From Candidatus Aerophobus profundus SCGC AAA252-L23 (GTDB taxonomy: Bacteria; Aerophobota; Aerophobia; Aerophobales; Aerophobaceae): a stretch of DNA of 18,301 bases. The notes under the pieces were generated by a model that saw nothing but the letters and a program-made list of their open reading frames with translations, did not search any database and was not told the origin of the DNA. The position numbers and the translations under genes are program-made. The stretch covers positions 15,106-33,406 of the forward strand of contig AQRW01000181.1 in the NCBI GenBank assembly GCA_000402295.1, written 5' to 3'. Of this stretch, positions 15,409 to 18,301 are shown in pieces. Every line of letters begins with the position of its first letter. Position 1 is the stretch's first letter.

Positions 15409-17085
15409 TCACATCTCTTGGGGAGCGGAAATACCCAATATCTGGAAAACATCAGCTATAGCTATTCGAACAGCCTCCACCAGAAAAAGACGGGCTAAGG
15501 TTAAATCCCTGTTTTCGCTAATAACCCGATGACGGGTATAGAAATAGTGAAATTGCCCGGCCATTTCTTCCAGAAAACCAGCCAGATGATGAGGCTCCAG
15601 GTTTTCAGCCGCTTCTTTAATCTGATCCGGCAGTAAAGCAAGCTGAACCATGAGCGTTTTTTCTTCAGACGTCCTCAGCAAGTCCAGATTAGCTCCCAAG
15701 AGATCGTCCAACTCAATCCCTTTTTCTCGAGCTTTTTTCATAATACTGCAAATTCGAGCGTGAGCATATTGAATATAAAAAACCGGGTTTTCCGGAGTCT
15801 GTTTTTTAGCCAGATCCAGATCGAAATCTAAATGGGAATCCCCGGTTCTGGAGATAAAAAAGAATCTGGCCGCATCTTTTCCTACTTCCCGCACCACTTC
15901 CTTAAGAGGAATGAATTCTCCCGATCGTGTAGAGGCGGAAACTTTTTGACCGCCTCTCTTTAAGGTTACTAGTTGGTAGATAATCATCCGCAGAGCTCCT
16001 CGGGGATAGCCAAGTGCCTGGGCCACCGCCTTCATTCGAGGGACATAACCAATGTGATCAGCTCCCCATATGTCAATTACTTGATAAAAACCCCGTTTCA
16101 GCTTGTTAAGATGATAAGCTACGTCACTGGCAAAATAGGTATATTCTCCGTTACTCCGGCGCAAAACCCGGTCTTCCTCTGCCTCTAAAATAGACGAAGT
16201 TTTAAACCAGAGAGCACCGTCCTCCATGTAGGTATAACCTTTTTCTTTCAGGTAAGAGATGGCCTGAAGCAACTCATTACTCCGGTGAAGCTCTGATTCA
16301 GAAAACCAAAGGTCAAAAGAAACTCCAAATTCCCGAAGATCTTCTCTTATCCATTTGAGTATTTCCTCAATAGTAAAATTTGCCACCATTTCAAGAAAAG
16401 ACTTTTCGTCCTTCTCCTGACTCAGTTGTTTTCCTAATTTTTCCCTGAGCTTGCCGGCTATATCTACCAGATACGCTCCCTGGTAACCATCCTTCGGAAG
16501 CTCAAATGATTTCCCCTCCAACTCCCTAAGACGAGCTATTACTGAACGGGCCAGCCTCTGTATCTGGCCGCCCACATCATTAACCAGATATTCTCTTTCC
16601 ACCTGGTATCCCACCTTCTCCAAAATATTGGCCATACTATCCCCAAAGGCAGCGGCTCTTCCGTGTCCTATATGCAGAGGACCAGTGGGATTAGCAGAAA
16701 CAAATTCAACCTGAACTTTCCTATTTTCCCCCAGGGAAAACCGAGTGAACTCACCTTTTTCGGCGACTATTCCCTTGAGTGTCTCCTGAAGGTAGAAAGA
16801 TGAGAGAAAAAAATTAAGAAATCCAGGGGAAACAAACTCTACCCGGGAAAATAAGCGACAGGACTTGAGTTCTTCCCTCAAGACCTGGCCCACTTGATGA
16901 TTGGAGAGATGAGTCTGACGAGACAAAACGAAAGGAAGGTTAGTGGAAAGATCTCCCCACTCTTTTTTCTTAGGCCGGCTAATCACTAAGTTTTTCAGAG
17001 GTTCACTTTGACTGTGGAGTTCCTCTCTTTTTTGAATAACCTGGGTTAACAGCTTTCTTATTTTATCTTTGACTGAATTATCCAT
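15409..17085 (-). CDS. argS: Arginine--tRNA ligase (558 aa)
   Basis: Class I aminoacyl-tRNA synthetase charging tRNA-Arg in the cytoplasm. Visible parts are the N-terminal Add-1 domain (about 1-100), EFVSANPTGPLHIGHGRAA with the HIGH signature (138-141), the Rossmann fold with YFASDVAYHLNKL and DIWGADHIGYVPRM, a GGQKVSASTRSGEF segment near residue 380 in place of a canonical KMSKS, and the helical DALR anticodon-binding domain (from about 430, NPVFYIQYAHARI). The length is normal. I chose the ATG at 17085 (AAGAG 9 bases upstream); an in-frame TTG at 17106 lies almost on the stop of fpg and has no ribosome site. It lies 24 bases after fpg on the same strand, so the two are likely co-transcribed. 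Its stop is 5 bases from the convergent aldolase stop. Confidence 0.96.
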   Translation of the reverse strand: MDNSVKDKIRKLLTQVIQKREELHSQSEPLKNLVISRPKKKEWGDLSTNLPFVLSRQTHLSNHQVGQVLREELKSCRLFSRVEFVSPGFLNFFLSSFYLQETLKGIVAEKGEFTRFSLGENRKVQVEFVSANPTGPLHIGHGRAAAFGDSMANILEKVGYQVEREYLVNDVGGQIQRLARSVIARLRELEGKSFELPKDGYQGAYLVDIAGKLREKLGKQLSQEKDEKSFLEMVANFTIEEILKWIREDLREFGVSFDLWFSESELHRSNELLQAISYLKEKGYTYMEDGALWFKTSSILEAEEDRVLRRSNGEYTYFASDVAYHLNKLKRGFYQVIDIWGADHIGYVPRMKAVAQALGYPRGALRMIIYQLVTLKRGGQKVSASTRSGEFIPLKEVVREVGKDAARFFFISRTGDSHLDFDLDLAKKQTPENPVFYIQYAHARICSIMKKAREKGIELDDLLGANLDLLRTSEEKTLMVQLALLPDQIKEAAENLEPHHLAGFLEEMAGQFHYFYTRHRVISENRDLTLARLFLVEAVRIAIADVFQILGISAPQEM

Positions 17086-17109
17086 TTCAAGACGCTCTTT
17101 TCTCAAAAG

Positions 17110-17934
17110 TTATTTCTGGCATTTTGGACAAAAACAAGTTCCTCTTCCGGCTATTTTTTTCTTTCTAATGGGATTACCGCATTTCATACAGGTCTGGTCT
17201 TCTTTACCATAGACTTGAAGTTGTGCCTCAAAACTGCCTTTTTTCCCGTTTAAATCTACATAAGTATCCGTAGAAGTACCTCGATGGGCAATGGCCTGAC
17301 GGAGAATAGTGGTCAAACTTTCATAGATTGTTTTGATTTCCTCTTTACTCAGGGTAGAGACATCTCTCTCCGGATGTATTCCCGCTCGAAACAGGGTCTC
17401 TTGAGCATAAATATTTCCTACGCCGGCAATAAAGCTCTGGTCCATCAAAATAGGTTTAATCTTACCTCTTTTTTTCCTAAGAAGACCAGCTAACACCTCA
17501 GGGTTGAAGTTGCTTTCTAGTGGTTCAGGCCCAATTTGCGCTAATCCTGGAATAAGACCAAAATCAGTACCTTTAACGAGATAAGCCGTACCGAAACCCC
17601 GCATATCGGAGAAAAAAAGCTGGCTTCCGTCATCAAAAGTGAAGATTATCTTGGTATATTTGGGTATCTCCTGGCCACCCTTAGAAAAAAGGAGTCGTCC
17701 AGTAACCCTAAGGTGAACAATCAAGGTGCTCTCGGAATCCAAATAAATAATCAAATATTTTCCTCGGCGCTGAATATCCGAGAATACTTTTCCTACCAAT
17801 ATCTTTTCAAATTCCCCAGGGAAAACCAATTTAACAGATTTCTCTTTCTCTACCTTTACCCGACTAACTCTCTTTCCCTTTACTTTCTCCAGAAGTTCCC
17901 CTTTTATAGTTTCAACTTCAGGCAACTCCGGCAT
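17110..17934 (-). CDS. mutM: Formamidopyrimidine-DNA glycosylase (274 aa)
   Basis: Base-excision repair enzyme (Fpg/MutM) removing 8-oxoguanine and formamidopyrimidines, with AP-lyase activity. The N-terminus MPELPEVET supplies the catalytic proline and glutamate (Pro1 and Glu2 after Met removal). RRGKYLI carries the conserved lysine (about residue 59), and SFIAGVGNIYAQETLF is the helix-two-turn-helix. The C-terminal zinc finger has its four cysteines (CMKC then CPKC, separated by GRGTCF). The length equals the usual about 270 aa. AAGGAG lies 6 bases before the ATG. It heads a two-gene unit with argS. Its promoter was not identified; a TTGACA at 17962-17967 has no usable -10 before the start codon. 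Confidence 0.97.
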   Translation of the reverse strand: MPELPEVETIKGELLEKVKGKRVSRVKVEKEKSVKLVFPGEFEKILVGKVFSDIQRRGKYLIIYLDSESTLIVHLRVTGRLLFSKGGQEIPKYTKIIFTFDDGSQLFFSDMRGFGTAYLVKGTDFGLIPGLAQIGPEPLESNFNPEVLAGLLRKKRGKIKPILMDQSFIAGVGNIYAQETLFRAGIHPERDVSTLSKEEIKTIYESLTTILRQAIAHRGTSTDTYVDLNGKKGSFEAQLQVYGKEDQTCMKCGNPIRKKKIAGRGTCFCPKCQK

Positions 17935-17990
17935 TTTTTTCTCCTTAAAAGTCGCTCAGTACTGTCAAAAGTTTTTGGTCTTTTACAATT

Positions 17991-18062
17991 GGTAGCCGCA
18001 GGCTTTAGCTTGCGTTTTTATGGGCTAACCTTCTCTTGCGCAACCTAAAGGTTACGGCTACC
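17991..18062. repeat. Palindromic extragenic repeat with two inner hairpins
   Basis: Two 24-bp arms (17991-18014 and 18039-18062) are imperfect reverse complements, with GGTAGCCG at the outside left and CGGCTACC at the outside right. Each arm also contains its own small dyad (GCAGGCT/AGCTTGC and AACCT/AGGTT). The structure could fold as one long stem or as a cruciform with two side hairpins. GTAGCC-GCAGGCT-type repeats are common extragenic elements in several bacterial groups (recalled, not searched). Confidence 0.7.
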
Positions 18063-18207
18063 GCTACCATCTCTTTATTCTTGGATAATTTTCCTCTCCC
18101 TGTACGGAGGATTTTTCCCTTTATTTATAAGGTTATTCTGTGATTCCTTTATATAACTTTTGACATTACTAGTAGTTGGTTTCCAAAATAACCTGATATT
18201 TCTTCAC

Positions 18208-18291
18208 TGTCATTGCGAGGAGCGCAGCGACGTGGCAATCCCTAAGAGGACATACTTTCCATGAGATTGCTTCACTTTGCTCGCAATGACA
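18208..18291. repeat. MITE/REP-like element with TGTCATTGCGAG terminal inverted repeats
   Basis: Perfect 12-bp terminal inverted repeats TGTCATTGCGAG (18208-18219) and CTCGCAATGACA (18280-18291) enclose an inner inverted pair GCAATC (18235-18240) and GATTGC (18265-18270). The element is 84 bp and has no coding capacity. This sequence type (TGTCATTGCGAGgagcg...) is, from memory, a high-copy intergenic repeat in many unrelated bacterial genomes. Confidence 0.75.
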
Positions 18292-18301
18292 AAGCATTGT
18301 A

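Larger units (their letters stand above)
17935..18301. other. Non-coding right end with extragenic repeats
   Basis: No open frame here looks like a gene. The region holds two palindromic repeats (17991-18062 and 18208-18291) and a minor 8-bp inverted repeat AGGTTATT/AATAACCT (18130-18137 and 18187-18194). The fpg promoter should lie here but could not be settled. Confidence 0.5.

Noticed and set aside
15935..15960. Non-canonical KMSKS motif in argS (KVSAS) as a sign of a defective enzyme
   Set aside because: Arginyl-tRNA synthetases often diverge at this motif; all other signatures and the length are intact.
17713..18048. 111-codon plus-strand open frame across the start of fpg
   Set aside because: Antisense to fpg and reaching into the palindromic repeat; no ribosome site or family.

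Overview
The window looks like a stretch of chromosome from an uncultured, moderately AT-rich bacterium (roughly 40-45% G+C by eye). Evidence for a bacterium: strong Shine-Dalgarno sites (GGAGG/AAGGAG), sigma70-type promoters (TTGACA/TATACT), short intergenic gaps and lysine/glutamate-rich proteins. Nothing in the sequence fixes the phylum. The extragenic repeat at the right end (TGTCATTGCGAG arms) is, from memory, of a type scattered through many anaerobe and candidate-phylum genomes. No rRNA, tRNA, CRISPR array or transposase gene was seen.

Left block (1-5117, minus strand): a carbohydrate uptake regulon. In transcription order it holds a LacI/GalR regulator (4083-5117), an extracellular solute-binding protein (2503-3816), two MalF/MalG-type permeases (1524-2402 and 683-1519) and an amidohydrolase cut by the window edge (1-647). 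No ABC ATPase is visible. Three LacI-type operator cores spaced exactly 12 bp apart lie just downstream of the regulator's own promoter, and a fourth lies upstream of the binding-protein gene. A perfect 14-bp stem-loop separates the binding-protein gene from the first permease gene, which fits differential expression inside the operon.

Centre (5118-13143): a plus-strand protein quality-control pair, clpB and a DegP/HtrA-type membrane-anchored protease. Next come a minus-strand homocitrate/isopropylmalate synthase-like gene with a near-consensus promoter, a small unrecognised minus-strand gene with richer G+C and arginine-rich coding, and the plus-strand magnesium channel/transporter gene mgtE.

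Right block (13140-18301): a divergent sugar-metabolism pair, a DUF4432/aldose-epimerase-like protein (minus) and a class II fructose-bisphosphate-type aldolase (plus). They share a 257-bp intergenic region with two good facing-away promoters and an almost perfect palindrome between them. Then come argS and the DNA-repair gene fpg/mutM, both on the minus strand with fpg first. The last 367 bp are non-coding and contain two different palindromic extragenic repeats.

Most of the window is ordinary housekeeping and sugar-uptake content. The unexplained part is regulatory architecture and repeats rather than a new multi-gene system.
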